Assembly: GCA_019914945.1 (NCBI GenBank)
Contig: CM034112.1
Coordinates: 2,441,001 to 2,505,000 of the forward strand
DNA: 64,000 nucleotides
Source of the DNA: Typha latifolia
Taxonomy: Eukaryota > Streptophyta > Magnoliopsida > Poales > Typhaceae
Direction: 5' to 3'
Part shown: piece after piece, positions 12,308 to 24,594 of the stretch
Layout of the letters: each line of letters starts with the position of its first letter
Numbering within the stretch: the first letter of the stretch is position 1
Notes under the pieces: model-generated
Database searches by the model: none
What the model was told of the DNA's origin: nothing
Seen by the model: only the letters and a program-made list of their open reading frames with translations
Program-made: the position numbers and the translations under genes

Positions 12308-12315
12308 TATTTAAG
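12308..12315 (+). promoter_or_regulatory. TATA box of the expansin gene
   Basis: CTATTTAAGG lies about 70 bases upstream of the expansin ATG, which leaves room for a start site near 12340 and a short leader. Confidence 0.55.
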
Positions 12316-12382
12316 GCACCACCAATCTATATTGCTTCCATTCCATATCACACAAACACCTAGTACTACTGCATTTATATAC

Positions 12383-13360
12383 ATGGAGATGTGTCTCTTC
12401 TCTCATCCTCTGATCATTGTGACGATGATCTCGATGTCGATCGCCGCCGCCGTCGTCGAAGGGTTCGCCCCGAGCGGGTGGACGAAGGCCTCCGCGACGT
12501 TCTACGGCGGGAGCGACGCCTCCGGCACCATGGGTATGATAACATTCTCTATACAAACGTTCTCTTTCTCAGTTGTTGGAAATGTACCAAGGTCTGGATC
12601 TCAATCTCAGTGGATCGATTTTGATGAACAGGCGGCGCCTGTGGTTACGGTAACCTGTACTCGACCGGGTACGGGACGCGGACCGCCGCCCTAAGCACGG
12701 CGTTGTTCAACGACGGAGCTGCGTGCGGGCAATGCTATAAGATCATGTGCGACTACAAATCGGACTCCAAGTGGTGTCACAAAGGGGTGTCGGTGACCAT
12801 CACTGCTACCAACTTCTGCCCTCCAAACTATGCACTTCCCAATGACAATGGTGGGTGGTGTAATCCTCCTCGTCAGCATTTTGACATGGCCCAACCTGCG
12901 TGGGAAAAGATTGGGATCTACAGAGGAGGGATTGTGCCAGTCATCTATCAAAGGTTTGGCATCCTTATCAATATATCACATATATAGAATGACAATCAAA
13001 CTGTTTTTCTTTTTTTAAAGTTAATGGAATAAATTATATGGATACAATAGAGTTTCGTGCAAGAAGCACGGTGGGGTGCGGTTCACGATCAACGGGCGGG
13101 ACTACTTTGAGCTGGTACTGGTGACGAACGTCGGCGCGGCGGGGTCGATCCAAGCCATGGATGTCAAGGGATCAAACACAGGGTGGATGGCGATGTCAAG
13201 GAACTGGGGAGCAAATTGGCAATCCAATGGATACCTCAACGGGCAGGCACTCTCGTTTAGGGTTACCACCTCTGATGGCCAGACGTTGGTGTTCCCTGAC
13301 ATTGCTCCGGCTAACTGGGGCTTTGGACAGACTTACTCAAGCCGTTTGCAATTCACCTGA
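12383..13360 (+). CDS. Alpha-expansin, EXPA11-like
   Basis: Exons 12383-12533, 12632-12953 and 13051-13360 give 260 residues, the usual alpha-expansin length. Expansins loosen cell walls non-enzymatically in the apoplast at acid pH. Residues 1 to about 27 form a signal peptide ([20 protein letters not shown] then AAAVVEG). The mature protein starts [16 protein letters not shown]. The GH45-like domain holds [20 protein letters not shown], the alpha-type insertion with WCHKG and NGGWCNPPR, and the HFD motif ([14 protein letters not shown]). Cysteines of the domain are in place. The C-terminal CBM63-like domain carries [20 protein letters not shown] and [15 protein letters not shown]. The endings GQTYSS and the [16 protein letters not shown] stretch recall Arabidopsis EXPA11, so I place it there provisionally. 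The start at 12383 is preferred because it gives a clean signal peptide. An upstream ATG at 12092 in this frame lies before the TATA box. No defects seen. Confidence 0.93.
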
Positions 13361-13482
13361 GAAGGACTGCGATGTTTGGGGGTACAAAATTGCAAAATTT
13401 GGATGTTTGGGTTGGCAGAGGCGTGCCTAAAATTTGGCTAGTTGCCCGCCATCCTTATATAATTATTAGTATAAAAAGCTCT

Positions 13483-13528
<46 letters not shown>

Positions 13529-14189
13529 TGGGTGAGGAGGTCTCAGCTTTCAATCTTGGCTGCTCCGACTCAGAGTGAGCTAAGAGAAAAAAAACAATGT
13601 CGGTAATATTTCCGGTGAAGAAATAAAGTTGAATTTAGATATTAGAAGATCAATATTGGGCTGGATATTTATGCAACTAAAATTGTGTATTTATCCAAAT
13701 GTTAAACTGATTTTTAAAAAAGAAAGGATTTTATTTATTGCAAATAGCCATTTGAAGGATTTTTATTCCTTTCTTTTGCAAATAAATTCATAAAAGGATC
13801 AGTCGATTTGCAAATATATAAAAAAGAGGCTTTTTCCTGATAAATTTGTGAAGTAAGTGGTTATTTCTATTAAAAAAAACCCAAAAATGATGATTATGTA
13901 TTTTGTTCTTTTTTGTGTGTTAATCCTTCTAAAAATCCTTTATTTACGTGTAGGCCCCTCTATAATCCTCAAAAAACTTAAAATTTATACTAATACTCCA
14001 GAAATCATTATTTTTGCACGGATACTTATAAAAGTTAACTAACAGTTGCCAATGGGACTTGGATGATCACTAGTAATCTTTCTTAGTGCTAATAATTCTT
14101 TAAATGTTACCCAGAGGTGAGCTTACAAACTCCCTGATTTTCTAAACCTAAGATATGGTATTTTTAATAAATAAATATAATGAAATTAT
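13361..14189. other. Expansin 3' UTR and AT-rich spacer
   Basis: Apart from the T44 tract, the stretch is AT-rich with no gene. An ORF of 61 codons at 13857-14042 is low-complexity AT translation. Confidence 0.5.
13484..13527 (+). repeat. Run of 44 T
   Basis: An uninterrupted T44 tract lies about 125 bases past the expansin stop, within or just after its 3' UTR. On the minus strand it is a poly-A tract, but no retroelement body was recognised next to it. Confidence 0.95.
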
Positions 14190-14262
14190 GGGGATGTAGC
14201 TCAGATGGTAGAGCGCTCGCTTAGCATGCGAGAGGTACGGGGATCGATACCCCGCATCTCCA
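14190..14262 (+). tRNA. tRNA-Ala (anticodon AGC)
   Basis: The 73-nt sequence folds as a standard cloverleaf. The acceptor stem GGGGATG pairs with CATCTCC and includes the G3:U70 pair that identifies alanine tRNAs, with discriminator A73. The D arm includes TAGCTCAGATGGTAGAGC, which carries the A box. The anticodon stem-loop CTCGC-TTAGCAT-GCGAG presents AGC. The T arm GGGGATCGATACCCC carries the B box (GGATCGATACC). No intron. A T run about 12 bases downstream (from 14274) can end Pol III transcription. The gene sits isolated between repeats. Functional by every feature visible. Confidence 0.95.
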
Positions 14263-14273
14263 TCGGATTTCAA

Positions 14274-14283
14274 GTTTTTTTTT
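14274..14283 (+). terminator. Pol III terminator of the tRNA gene
   Basis: A run of about ten T follows the tRNA 3' end by 11 bases. Four or more T suffice for Pol III. Confidence 0.7.
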
Positions 14284-15761
14284 AATCTTTCGAATTTCAT
14301 TTTGCTCGCTATCGTTAAGAGTTTAATTAAGACTACTTACTACGTTGGAGAAATGTTAGTTGAAAATGAAAACTACCCACTCACCCCTCCTCCTAGATAG
14401 TTTGAAATCTCAAAAATGCAAATTAACTTTCAAAACTAGATTTATTTCATAAAAGTAAAATAATAAAGAAATTTCTATCTCAACACCTCATCTTTTGACA
14501 TTCTACCTCCATGGCCTCATTAGTGAGACCATCCATGTCCACCATCAGCTTTATCTTCTTTATCCCCTCCACTTCATTGCTCGCTGTTGATTATAGTGTT
14601 AACATTATCTCTTCGTATCCGATCCCTCCACTGCAAGGACACACAATATCTCCGGCATAGTGACTAATGCCAAGAACCAATTGTCCAAGACATCACTTTG
14701 TCATCTCCACCTCAAAATTGCCTCCACTGCCTTAGATCTGTCGTTGGATTTTATTTTGTCTCATCATTATATCTTGTTTAGGGATTTGTTGAGCCAAGAG
14801 AATTCATCTTTATTCTGAACTCTGAAGTTATTTTTTTGTTTCGCGGCAATCTCCCTCTCTTAGCTTTTGCTTTCTTTATGGTTTGCTGTTTAGTACTGTA
14901 GACTTTTGTATGTCAGGTCTACTATGATATTGACGGGACCCACTTATGCTGTGTATGCACATTTAGAGATAATAATTGGACCCGACCTGCCGGCCGTCTG
15001 AACCCACTCGATTTTAACTAGGCATAGGCTAGGCTAAGCATTTGCTCTTCTAGCCCAATCTGTTATGCATGCCTATTTCTATATTTTGTTAATACAAACA
15101 ACAAATATTTAATAAATTAGATATTAATATATAACTATATTTATCTAAAAGATAACTTAAATATCTCTATGGAGGCTTGCTCGGCCTGATAAAATATAAT
15201 ATTGTTTAAATTCGACCGTTTATCCTAGGTCCATTATGCTCGATTTAAGTCTAATATTTTATAAGCTAGTGGACAGTAAATGACTATAGTATTGTAGCTT
15301 AATTCGATCTGAGTAATTGATGGGATGAGCCGTGAATAAATACTTAAGTCCGATCAACTCAAAAAGTTTGATCCGACCCAGGTTCTATGCACATTGAAGC
15401 TTTTTGCTATTTTTTTTGTGTGGCAGACCTCCTATAAAAATTGCTTATGAGATTGTGTTTCTATTTATGTGCTTAATACTATGTGTTTCAACTAAGTGCT
15501 CGGCTTGTTTAAGAGTCGTAGCCCTTCCTCTCCTTTGATTCTAATGTATCAAATTATAATCATTTGCTAAGCTTAATAAATTGTCCACGAACATTCTATT
15601 AAAAAGATATCTAAATCATCCTTATTATTTTTTACTTATTATCTAAATCACTCCCATTCGTTAGTTTTCTTTACCGACATTAACCATGATGTTGAGTTAA
15701 AGGAACAATGATCTTGACCAAATACTTTTTATTCGATATCATGTTTATTTATACAATAACT

Positions 15762-15837
15762 AATAAAAGTAGGGTCGAGTTGGATTGAGTCCGGGGGGGA
15801 ATAAAAGTAGGGTCGAGTTGGATGGAGTCCGGGGGGG
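15762..15837 (+). repeat. 38-bp tandem duplication ending in G runs
   Basis: Copies at 15762-15799 and 15800-15837 begin AATAAAAGTAGGGTCGAGTT and end GAGTCC followed by seven G. They differ at one base (GGATTGAG versus GGATGGAG). Confidence 0.9.
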
Positions 15838-16039
15838 CTCCATTTGATAAATAACATACCCCTATATTAATTAGCACGATCTTTCTTTCCAAATTTTATA
15901 TTATTGCATCACCTTACCTTAATCTAGACGAACGATTTTATGGATGGTTCAAATCCAAACTGTAAAGGGCATAGTTAAAAATAAATTTTGTGATAAATAT
16001 ATTATGACTTCTTGAACTTTGGATATTTTAATATACACC

Positions 16040-16836
16040 TAGGGCTGTTAAGCTTGACCAGAGGCTCAGGCTTATCTCGGGCTCGATTTGGCTGAAGCTC
16101 GAGTCAGAGCTGAGCCGCTGAAACTAGTTCAAAATTAATATCGAGTCAAGCCGAGCCTGAGCTAAAGCCGGCTCACTCAGGCTCGGCTCGATAGACTCGA
16201 TAGACATTATTGTCTGACTCATCACCCTCACCCTCACCCATCACCACTGTCACCCACCCTACCCTCACCCCACGCGACTAGCCTACCCTCACCTATCCGG
16301 CCTCCTCTTTGTTGACCTCCATTGGCAAGCCCTCGCCATCTCCTCCTCTTCGTCGACCTTTATCAACAAGCCGCCGCCACCTCCTCCCACACTAGCCTTT
16401 ATCTGCAAGCCATCGCCACGACACCACTTCCTCCTCCTCCATTGACCATCTCCTCCAGTCTCTTTTGACGACCTCCTCCTCCATTGGCGCTGGGCTCGGC
16501 GTCAGCCTCCTCCATCAACGTTGGGCTCAGTGTCGGCCTCCTCTTCTTCCTCCACTCCGTCGGCGTCATCCTCCTCCTCCATTGACCATCTCCTCCAGCC
16601 TTCTCCATCGGCATATTGTCGCCTCCTCTCCATCGACTTCCTCCTCCACCGCCTCCTCATCCTCTAATCAAGCTCGAGCTCTGCTCAGGCTCAACTCGAG
16701 CTTAGTTAGGCTTAGCTTGAGCTCGGCTCGAGTTAAGTTAAGCCGAGCCTGAGCAGAATTATAAGACTTAAAAATAATTTCTAGTCGAGTCTAAGCCAGA
16801 GTCGGCTCACTTAGGCTCGGCTCGTTTACACCCGTA
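16040..16836. mobile_element. Non-autonomous hAT-like element (797 bp) with 8-bp target duplication
   Basis: The left end is TAGGGCTGTTAAGCTTGACC. The right end is GGCTCGTTTACACCCGTA, whose reverse complement TACGGGTGTAAACGAGCC matches it in part. The flanking 8-mers are TATACACC (16032-16039) and TATACCCC (16837-16844), 7 of 8 identical, which is the target-site length of hAT elements. Just inside both ends lie GGCTCGGCTCGA-type repeats in inverted orientation (16070-16200 and 16670-16820). The core (16220-16660) is a CCTCCTC-rich low-complexity stretch whose ORFs on both strands (16399-16614 minus, 16465-16752 plus) translate to Pro/Ser-rich repeats and are not genes. No transposase remains. 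Confidence 0.7.
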
Positions 16837-17009
16837 TATACCCCATTTCATTTTTTTTACACAATATTTCCGGTTAAACTATAAAATCTCTCGCAAATAA
16901 TTTATCTTGGTCTCCCCCACTCTCTCGAAAAGGCATGACCCTCTATCTCTCTTGATTGTTCTCGCCCTCGGGATAAGAACTTTAAAGGGCGGTCGGATGC
17001 TACATGGCG

Positions 17010-17440
17010 CAGCTCCAACACGAATGGAGCTAGCGTTGTGTTGGTTGTGCACCCATCTTCTATTTGTAAGGGGTTTGCCACCTTTCTGTTGCACTATTCT
17101 AATGTGTTGCATGGAGAAGCTCAAGCTCTCCTTCTACCCATTAAGGAAGCTTTGAAGTTAGCCTCCGGTGAAAAAATTTAGATCTCCGTTGACTACCGGA
17201 AGCTAGTCTCATCAATCAACAGCCCACAATTGGACAAGGAGGATTGGATCATCCTTCACTTGTCTTAGAATGTCGAAAATGGATCTCAGAAACCCCTTTC
17301 TTAATGGTTTTGTTACACCAGTAAGAGTAACAATGCTATCGCAAACTGCCTTGCTAGGTTTGCAGTATCAAATCAAGCTTGTAAGGAATTGATTAACCCT
17401 CCGATCAACTTCCATTGTAAGCTTACTTTGAATGAATAAT
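17010..17440 (+). pseudogene. Degenerate RNase H domain of a non-LTR (LINE) retroelement
   Basis: Reading through stops and shifts, one frame gives NTNGASVVLVVHPSSICKGF, then SNVLHGEAQALLLPIKEALK, then ISVDYRKLVSSINSPQLD and W..L, and ends SNNAIANCLARFA. The order of GxAS, GEAQALL..I..A, a D-x-x-x-L-V strand and N-x-x-A-x-x-L-A matches the C-terminal RNase H domain of plant LINEs and of related RNase H-like proteins. Several in-frame stops make it dead. The 3' end is followed by a T-rich tract near 17458. Confidence 0.6.
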
Positions 17441-18069
17441 ATAGTCTCTGGACTAGTTTTTTTTTTTGTCAAAAAAAACAAAAGATTTTTAAAGGGTTTA
17501 TATCCACACAAAAAACCTATAAATTTTCCCTAAATAAAAACCTCTTATAAACACCTCATCTCTCGTTCTGTGTCACGTACCTACAACCTACAATACCTAA
17601 ACTTATACTTAGACACCCCTACTCTTCTTTAACTCAAATTTACGTCTCTCTCCCCCCCCCCCTCTTCTTCTCTCTTCTAGGTTCCAGTTCCCCTGCATCC
17701 CTCCATGGCTCCATTACTCCACTCCCAAGTTGAAGTACGTACCACCGCATTCAAGTACCCAATAACACTACTCTCCCATCATCTCTTCCCTAGATTATCG
17801 CGTACCTTTCCAAACTCCATTTTCAGATATCTACGCGCCGACCTTTCCCTGCTAACCTTGTACTCCATCTCTCTATCAGGAAAAAATTAAGCCCAGCCCA
17901 AGTAACAGCATGCTTATCTTCCTTCTTACAGCTCTAGCTTCTTCAGGTAAATCTAATGGGCCCAAACAATGACATTCTTACATAGCCCACATAAGGTGTA
18001 GTCTTCTTTCTTCTTCCCCTCCTTTATATCATGCAAGCTTTTGTGCTTGGGTTGAGAGATAAGAAGGTT

Positions 18070-18159
18070 ATGGAAGCAGGGGTGAGCTCAGGGGAGAGAG
18101 CTCTCTCCTCATATGAGGAGGTGGGAGTTTGTTCACTTGAATGCTATCAAGGGGAATAG
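18070..18159 (+). CDS. Candidate micro-ORF (29 residues), unknown
   Basis: An ATG in fair context (GTTATGG) opens a 29-residue frame, MEAGVSSGERALSSYEEVGV then CSLECYQGE. A TATA-like TTTATATCAT lies about 45 bases upstream (near 18022). The base composition here is higher in GC than the flanks, and a T-rich 3' UTR-like tail follows. I know no family with this sequence. It may instead belong to a non-coding transcript or be chance. Confidence 0.25.
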   Translation: MEAGVSSGERALSSYEEVGVCSLECYQGE

Positions 18160-18642
18160 TTTGTATTGCAAGTTGTAAGGGCTCCCTTCCTGTCTTTCCA
18201 AAGTTTAGTGCTTCTCTGATGGCTTTGAGAAGTAATAATTTGTACTTGAATTGCTAATGCCTTTGCTATCACTCCTCTCTTAGATCTCTGGATTTGTATT
18301 AGTTAATGTACACATAAAATTGTAACTGCTGTGTATTTTGTGGAATTTAAGAAATATTTTTCTTCCTTTTTTTTCCGTTATTTTCTTCAATTATTTAAAA
18401 CGAAATTGGATGGATTTTGAGAAGTACCTGGAGGATCCGTCGATCAGAAAATTAACGGCGTTGATTAATCGTTTATGCGAGTCTTATACTTCGCCGCGGT
18501 GTAACCTAAACCTGAAGTCGCCCGTGTGGAACTTTCTGGAATTTGACCTCTCTTCCGTCTCAAGCCAACCTCAAAAGCCCTAGCAAAACCCCACCTTTCT
18601 CCTTCCTTTGAAAGCTCTAACCCTAGCACTAATATCGTGGGA

Positions 18643-19071
18643 ATGGCGTTCTCCGGGCGGATGAAGGAGCTCATGAAGAAGTACGGCAAGGTGGCCCTGG
18701 GCGTCCACCTTTCCGTCTCCGCCGCCTCCATCAGTGGACTCTACGTCGCCATCAACAACAACGTCGACGTTGAGTCCATTTTCCACAAGGTCGGCCTCTC
18801 CTCCGGCGTCCAAGAGAAGGATCCGGCCGACGGCGCCGGAGAAGGTAGCGGAGACCCTGCCGTGGTCTTGGACGGCTACGATGCGCCGTCCCCCGAGAAG
18901 AGGACGAGGAACAGGACGACGGAGCTCGCCGCATCCAGCGGTGGCGCGCTTGCCCTCGCGATCTTGTGCAACAAAGCGCTGTTCCCTGTTAGGGTTCCGG
19001 TCACGATCGCTCTCACGCCGTCCATAGCTAGATTTCTTGCGAGAAGAAAACTCCTCAAGACTCAAGTATGA
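18643..19071 (+). CDS. DUF1279 (FAM210-like) small membrane protein
   Basis: A single exon of 142 residues, starting at ATG 18643 (AATGG context; the GTG six bases earlier is not a plausible start). The N-terminal part MKELMKKYGKVALGVHLSVS followed by SGLYVAINNNVDVES is the DUF1279 signature: a short basic helix, then a first membrane segment. The middle (about residues 48-90) is hydrophilic and variable. The end has GGALALAILCNKALFPVRVP then ITLTP-like IALTPSIARFLARRKLL, a second membrane segment. Animal FAM210A/B proteins with this domain are mitochondrial, and plant members are uncharacterised, so organelle membrane is inference. GC-rich intronless coding with a telo-box 5' flank suggests constitutive expression. 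Family confident, function not. Confidence 0.85.
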   Translation: MAFSGRMKELMKKYGKVALGVHLSVSAASISGLYVAINNNVDVESIFHKVGLSSGVQEKDPADGAGEGSGDPAVVLDGYDAPSPEKRTRNRTTELAASSGGALALAILCNKALFPVRVPVTIALTPSIARFLARRKLLKTQV

Positions 19072-21085
19072 ATCGTTACCGCTTCTTAGTGTCTTTTTGT
19101 TATCCTTTTGTCCGTTTGTTGAATAACTGGGCATGGCAAAAGGAGAAGACTGCTTCCCATAATTACTGGAAGTCTTGTAAGGAATTAATATCTTATTTGA
19201 TTTAGGCAGTTTGGAATAGAAAGTTCACATCTTAGTATGATTCCTTGCTAAAACACGAGTCCTTTTGCTGCAATTGTTAATTCAAGTCTATTTTGGATGC
19301 AAAATATTTGCCTTGTTATATATTTGTGATGTTTAAGTAATTTCATTGGAATTTTCTCAGGTTTAAGGAAGCTATAATAGTATACGATGCTCGAAATATA
19401 TCTAATCTACATGCTTCACTTAGTGGTATGGATGTTTCGTATATGGCCTTGATTTGATGGATGCGAATGCTACGGCATAGGTGTAGAATCTTATTTGTCT
19501 GAAAAATTTTCTTGGTGGAATTTAATCCTCCAATTGGTTGCATATGCTGGGATTCTTAGGCAGTCTTTTCCTTCCTATTTTACTCTTTAGGTTTGCTTTT
19601 GCGTTCGTTTTTCTGAATTTTGAGCTAATCTTCTGTATATTGTACTCTTAGGAGAAATAAGAGTTGTCGATGAAACCTTTTGAATCTTTTCTTGGAAGAA
19701 AGACCATAATATCTAAAGGAAGATTAAGACTTTGTAGACTTTAAGAAAATAATTCAAATAAAATTGAATAAAAGAGTTTGATGAAGTATGTTAATGGAAG
19801 GGCTATTGGGACTGGAAAGTTTAATATATGCTTGTTTCTGGACTTTCTTGGAGAAATGGTTGCATATCTTTCCCCGAGTCCTCAATGTGAAGGCTGATAT
19901 GGTTGGAATAAGATTTATCCAAGTAGTAGATGATGACCCCTAATTAGTTATGAAAGTGTACTGCTGGCTTGGATATGTTGATAATTTTATCACCATTATA
20001 TTCTGTTATTTGGGTTCAAACCCTTTTCCAATTCAAGAAAGTCATCTAACTGATCCCTGGTATACAGGATCATTAAAGTAGCGGCTTCCCTGGTATGAGT
20101 TGAGAAGACTTAGTTTGTTTAGTGCTTCTTTTATAACCAGTGGATGAAATATAATCAAGTTTCCCCTTTGCCACTGAGGTGCCACAAGGAAGCATTTTAA
20201 CACCATGACTGCGGGGTATCACACTATCAACTATAGTTTATCTAAATTGTGTAGGAAATATTTATCAGCCAAGTCTTAATACCACAATTTTTATAATTTG
20301 CATCCTTTGTGGGAATGGAAAGCTCAACCTGTTGCTTGGTTTATTTATTCAGGGATAGGAACATACACAATCGAAGATTTCCAAAAGACATTTGCCAATT
20401 CAAACTGTCTTGATGTCGGAGAATCATTAAATTCTCCCCTAAGACATCTATTAGACCATAATGAGGTGCAAGTTTTGAGTTACGTGTGGACAGCTAGTGT
20501 ATGGATATAATAGGAGCAGGAAATGCAGGTGACTTTTCAATCTCATGCTGATAAACAATTGTAGTTAGGTCTTGTGTGTCTAGTTGTCAATATCATTCTG
20601 AAAACTATATTTGTGCTTTTGATGCGATGTTTCTGCCAATTAATTAGCATTATACTGAGTAAGATTTTCTTTTCCCCCCTCAAAGGAAGGATCTTAATAT
20701 CATTAATTTTGATCTATGTGCTCTTTTGTGTTAAATGGAGATAGCTATCTTTTGGAGTTGTGAATTTGGAGAATCTAAATCTAAGATGTTGTTTCATATG
20801 CATGCTTGGTTGCTTTGTTTGTATTGTTTTTTGCAGATCTAATGTTAACACTGCAAGTTCAGATTCCTCAACTCTTTTCCGAAATCTTTTGAATAATTGA
20901 GAACTTGTTAACAAAGAAACCCTTTGCTTTATTGTTCTCTCAAATGACAAGCCAGAAGTTCTAAAAGATGAAGCAACAAATTTCATCTTATTCTACATCC
21001 ACACAAACACACGAGTCACGCAACACAACGTTAAAGCTGATTGGCTTCAGCAAATCCAAACATTGAGTAAGCTTATTCTTGGCCT
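19072..21085. other. 3' UTR and spacer without recognised gene
   Basis: Two kilobases of T-rich DNA between the DUF1279 gene and the convergent peroxidase gene. An ORF of 70 codons at 20298-20510 (plus) resembles no family I know. Some of this could be an alternative 3' UTR. Nothing else seen. Confidence 0.4.
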
Positions 21086-22959
<1,874 letters not shown>

Positions 22960-23013
22960 TGTTGAACGTCTAGCTTTCTGATGATGTGTTTATGGTGATG
23001 AGATACTGCACTT

Positions 23014-23032
23014 GTATATATATATATATAAG
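23014..23032 (-). promoter_or_regulatory. TATA region of the peroxidase gene
   Basis: On the minus strand the sequence reads CTTATATATATATATATACA, about 55-70 bases upstream of the ATG at 22959. The TA repeat itself probably acts as the TATA box, so repeat-length changes could alter it. Confidence 0.5.
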
Positions 23033-24594
23033 TTCAGACTAATGGAGTTGTTATAGTTTGATAAGTTTCGGCATAGATAAAGTGTTTGGTGAGCAAGAAT
23101 CATGATAATGGAGTAGTGTTTCTTGAAGCCTTTCCTCATGAACTGTAGTTGTTTTTCTCATTGAAGCATATGAGTTAGCTAGTGCTGTAGTTTCTTCTCC
23201 ATTTTATTTTAAACTATGCATGGTTGATAAAAGAACCATGTGATGAGAGAATCTAAACTTCTTTGTGGGCAACCAAATGGATATAATATTACTTGGGCTA
23301 CTTAATATTTTGTCGGTACCAAGATCAAATAGAAGATGAAGAATTAGATGGATTGATGGAATTCGAAGTTTTCATGGTACAAGAGAAATGACCCATCAAC
23401 AATTTTTTACCAAACTACAATATAGCATCACTAATTCTCAATTTAGAACGTCACTTAATTTTGAATACTTGGTTTATCTAAGCCTAGCTATTGGTAATGC
23501 TTATTTATATTTTCCTAAGACGCAATGCCACACATCCAATAGTTTAATCTACACTAAATCCTAATCTTGCAACACATGCTAATAATTAATAAAGATACCT
23601 ATAGAATAAATATAAAATTATAAGAAGTAAGGGCATCAATCTATGTTAGAAGTATCACTCTACTTGATGTTTATTCTAGGAAGTTGATTAGCTTTATAAG
23701 GACAATCAATTCAAGAACTTTTCTACTCCTTTTTATATGTTAAAACTTTATGGATGCTGAACTAAGAGTAGAGCAATTGCATTGTGGCCTGGGCCCATAA
23801 ATAATTAAGTTGGAGTAGGAGGAGACTCCATTTAATACCAACCCCATGTCGTGTTCTCATGGATATGTACTGAAATGTTCAAGTGCTGAAGTATTCCATC
23901 ATCTAATCATGCAACTAACACTCGTGAATTATTCCATCTTCCTCCTCCTTTAATTCACAGCTTGTTGTCAAGCAGCTCACATTGCAAGAGACCTTTTCCT
24001 TCTTTAAGTACTTTTTTTTCTTTGCAAATCACCACCTCCTTCTCAAGGTATAGAGTTTTGCAAGGCACCATGGCTTAAGAAAAGAGAGGTGTTTTTGTAT
24101 CCGAATGGCTATTTTTTTGCTTTATTGACGACAAGGTTGTTTTAATTTGTGGGTTGATGTAATATGAGAAGTGCAATATAGTAACAATATCATATATAAA
24201 TTGGTAAAATTCAACATCAACCAGAAAAAAAAAACATATATGAGATCACTATCTCGAAATTATTTCCCATAATAAACTAGAAAGGCAGGTGATAAATTGA
24301 AAAAAATAATAAAAGACGGCCAAAGAGAAATACAAGAAGATTTGAACTCCTCTTGGTAGTAATAACAATATTAAAGTTTCTCAGCTTCTCTCTCTCTCTC
24401 AAAATAAATAAATAAATAAATTCTTAGGGCTTCATATCTGGGTTACAAGGTGGCCCAATAACTCTTTTGCTGTAGTCTGGCATCTTCTATAATATATCCT
24501 AATATTACATTATACTTCTGTGAAATATAACACCATAAACACTTTGTTAGGCTGTAAATTATTGTATGTTTTTATTTTTTATTCTATTACTTTC

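Larger units (their letters stand above)
14263..16039. other. Gene-free spacer with repeat relics
   Basis: There is no convincing ORF. Bases 14940-15380 have repeats of ACCCGACC and TCGATCTGAG-type words at both ends (GGACCCGACCTG near 14980 and GATCCGACCCAGG near 15370), which could be worn ends of another transposon. A 38-bp tandem duplication at 15762-15837 is listed separately. Confidence 0.45.
16845..18642. other. Spacer with LINE relic, possible small transcript unit and DUF1279-gene promoter
   Basis: Besides the RNase H relic, bases 17460-18000 show CT-rich patches but no gene; the ORF at 17705-17890 has no recognised motif. A candidate 29-codon ORF at 18070-18159 is listed apart. Bases 18440-18642 are GC-richer and hold promoter-like motifs of the downstream gene: AAAGCCCTAG near 18577 and AACCCTAG at 18619, a telo-box common before housekeeping genes. 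Confidence 0.45.

Noticed and set aside
12092..12382. In-frame upstream extension of the expansin ORF from an ATG at 12092
   Set aside because: It would begin upstream of the TATA box and its translation has no signal-peptide character; the ATG at 12383 gives the family-like start.
16399..16752. Two overlapping ORFs in the hAT-like element
   Set aside because: They translate a CCTCCTC low-complexity core on opposite strands into Pro/Ser-rich and Arg/Gly-rich strings with no motif.
18637..18642. Start six bases earlier for the DUF1279 protein
   Set aside because: The codon is GTG; the ATG at 18643 is the sensible plant start.
20298..20510. 70-codon ORF in the spacer after the DUF1279 gene
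   Set aside because: No motif, no splice partners, and AT-rich surroundings; chance ORF.
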